Assembly: GCA_934276485.1 (NCBI GenBank) | Contig: CAKQTE010000041.1 | Location: forward strand, 1 to 29,236 | Source of the DNA: an uncultured Spirochaetales bacterium | Lineage (GTDB): Bacteria > Spirochaetota > Spirochaetia > Sphaerochaetales > Sphaerochaetaceae | Length of the DNA: 29,236 nucleotides | Direction of reading: 5' to 3' | Shown here: piece by piece, positions 28,896-29,236 of the stretch | Layout of the letters: the number at the start of each line of letters is the position of its first letter | Numbering within the stretch: position 1 is the first letter of the stretch | Position numbers and translations under genes: made by a program | The notes under the pieces: model-generated | The model's database searches: none | The model's input: only the letters and a program-made list of their open reading frames with translations | Told to the model about the DNA's origin: nothing

Positions 28896-28904
28896 TGCTA
28901 GACT
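28896..28904 (+). promoter_or_regulatory. Extended -10 promoter of the putative 6S RNA
   Basis: TG-C-TAGACT is an extended -10 element (TAGACT at 28899-28904). The start expected seven bases on, at 28911, is one base before the closing stem of the RNA. The -35 zone is AT-rich without a clear hexamer. Confidence 0.5.
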
Positions 28905-28910
28905 GTAGCT

Positions 28911-29095
28911 ACCTATAGATGGGATTATCTCAAGCCTCTTGGACCAAACTATAAAAATTGGGGTCTGGTATAGCTGCGGCAGCATTGCTCCCGCCCTTTG
29001 GGTTAAACAGGGAACAGAAAGCGAGCCCAACAAGGACTCCACCCTTGAGGAAATTATTCTCAAGAGCAGTTGATGGCCATCTATAGGACTTTTCT
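28911..29095 (+). ncRNA. ssrS: Putative 6S RNA
   Basis: 6S RNA imitates an open promoter and holds the housekeeping RNA polymerase. A perfect 11-base closing stem joins CCTATAGATGG (28912-28922) to CCATCTATAGG (29077-29087). A terminal stem pairs TGGGGTCT (28959-28966) with GGACTCCA (29034-29041), followed inward by interrupted helices. Between them is an open region of roughly 35 bases on each side. Its 3' side carries a local hairpin, CTTGAG (29044-29049) with CTCAAG (29059-29064), much like the central-bubble hairpin of E. coli 6S RNA (CACCTTGAA...TTCAAGG). The length is about 180 bases. A promoter fits the 5' end and ACTTTTCTTT follows the stem. The region has no convincing coding frame. 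Identity rests on structure, not on a database match. Confidence 0.68.
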
Positions 29096-29236
29096 TTATT
29101 CCAACATTTAATAAAACTTCCCCAATCCATTGAACTATAGAAAACCTAAGTAAAACACTATTTCAGCACTTTAATCGATGATTTTTAATTCAAAGCCTTC
29201 CTCTGATTGATAATTTCTGTCAAGGAAGGCTTGCTT
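29096..29236. other. Gene-free right edge
   Basis: No coding frame or RNA gene is supported after the putative 6S RNA. The only structure is an inverted repeat at the very end of the window. Confidence 0.5.
29193..29232. repeat. Inverted repeat at the right edge, possible terminator
   Basis: AAGCCTTCC (29193-29201) pairs perfectly with GGAAGGCTT (29224-29232) around a 22-base loop. On the plus strand the following bases are cut off after GCTT; on the minus strand the flank is AT-rich without a T-run. It may end a gene that lies to the right on the minus strand. Confidence 0.4.

Noticed and set aside
28911..29095. tmRNA, RNase P RNA or SRP RNA instead of 6S RNA
   Set aside because: No tRNA-like T-loop or tag frame, no RNase P core (the GAGGAAA here lacks its partners), and no GGAAG SRP loop; only the 6S plan fits.
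28930..29130. Minus-strand open frame over the putative 6S RNA
   Set aside because: It has no Shine-Dalgarno site or family features, and the DNA is better explained by RNA structure.

Overview
This window looks like a chromosomal segment from a low-GC, Gram-negative-type bacterium, most likely a spirochaete (Spirochaetota, possibly the Sphaerochaeta/Treponema side). That placement is inference. It rests on the overall gene repertoire, a RecJ with a large internal insertion, a small acidic coiled-coil gene right after rplT, and exported or membrane proteins that imply an outer membrane. No rRNA, tRNA or CRISPR array was seen.

Layout. Bases 1-390 hold the tail of a gene cut by the left edge (possibly a transposase) and an AT-rich stretch. 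Bases 394-3538 carry recO, recJ and rpsU on the minus strand. Bases 3605-4873 encode an exported DUF4105/Lnb-like membrane protein, tail to tail with a lone carbamate kinase gene (4874-5818). Bases 5969-11817 form a plus-strand series: lon, a TrhP-type U32 protein, an exported helical-repeat protein, a membrane GT2 glycosyltransferase and a 61-residue ORF, closed by a strong hairpin. It meets valS, which runs the other way. A structured RNA or leader lies upstream of glgA, followed by an archaeal-type ATPase/DUF234 gene with its own palindromic operator.

Bases 17892-23333 are a tight minus-strand operon: phosphofructokinase family, NagB-like isomerase/deaminase, class II aldolase, triose-phosphate isomerase, LarA-like protein. 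On paper it turns an (amino)hexose phosphate into triose phosphates. Every member shows unusual motifs, and a second, ordinary class II aldolase gene lies at 26089, so the operon may be a specialised paralogous pathway. Its junctions are fused stop codon/Shine-Dalgarno signals.

Bases 23426-27087 hold a small DUF4190-like membrane protein, a TSUP permease, a divergent TatD nuclease, an unknown anchored protein overlapping the tatD end, and the main fba. Bases 27268-28813 are infC-rpmI-rplT plus a small acidic coiled-coil gene, closed by a strong terminator. Bases 28911-29095 fold like a 6S RNA, with a promoter and U-rich end in the right places.

Two gene-start styles alternate. Housekeeping genes (rpsU, valS, glgA, fba, rpmI, rplT) have clear Shine-Dalgarno sites. 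Several others (recO, TSUP, tatD, the 25279-25971 gene, the TPR-like gene, probably the GT2 gene) have a -10 box ending 6-7 bases before the ATG and no Shine-Dalgarno site, which points to leaderless mRNAs.
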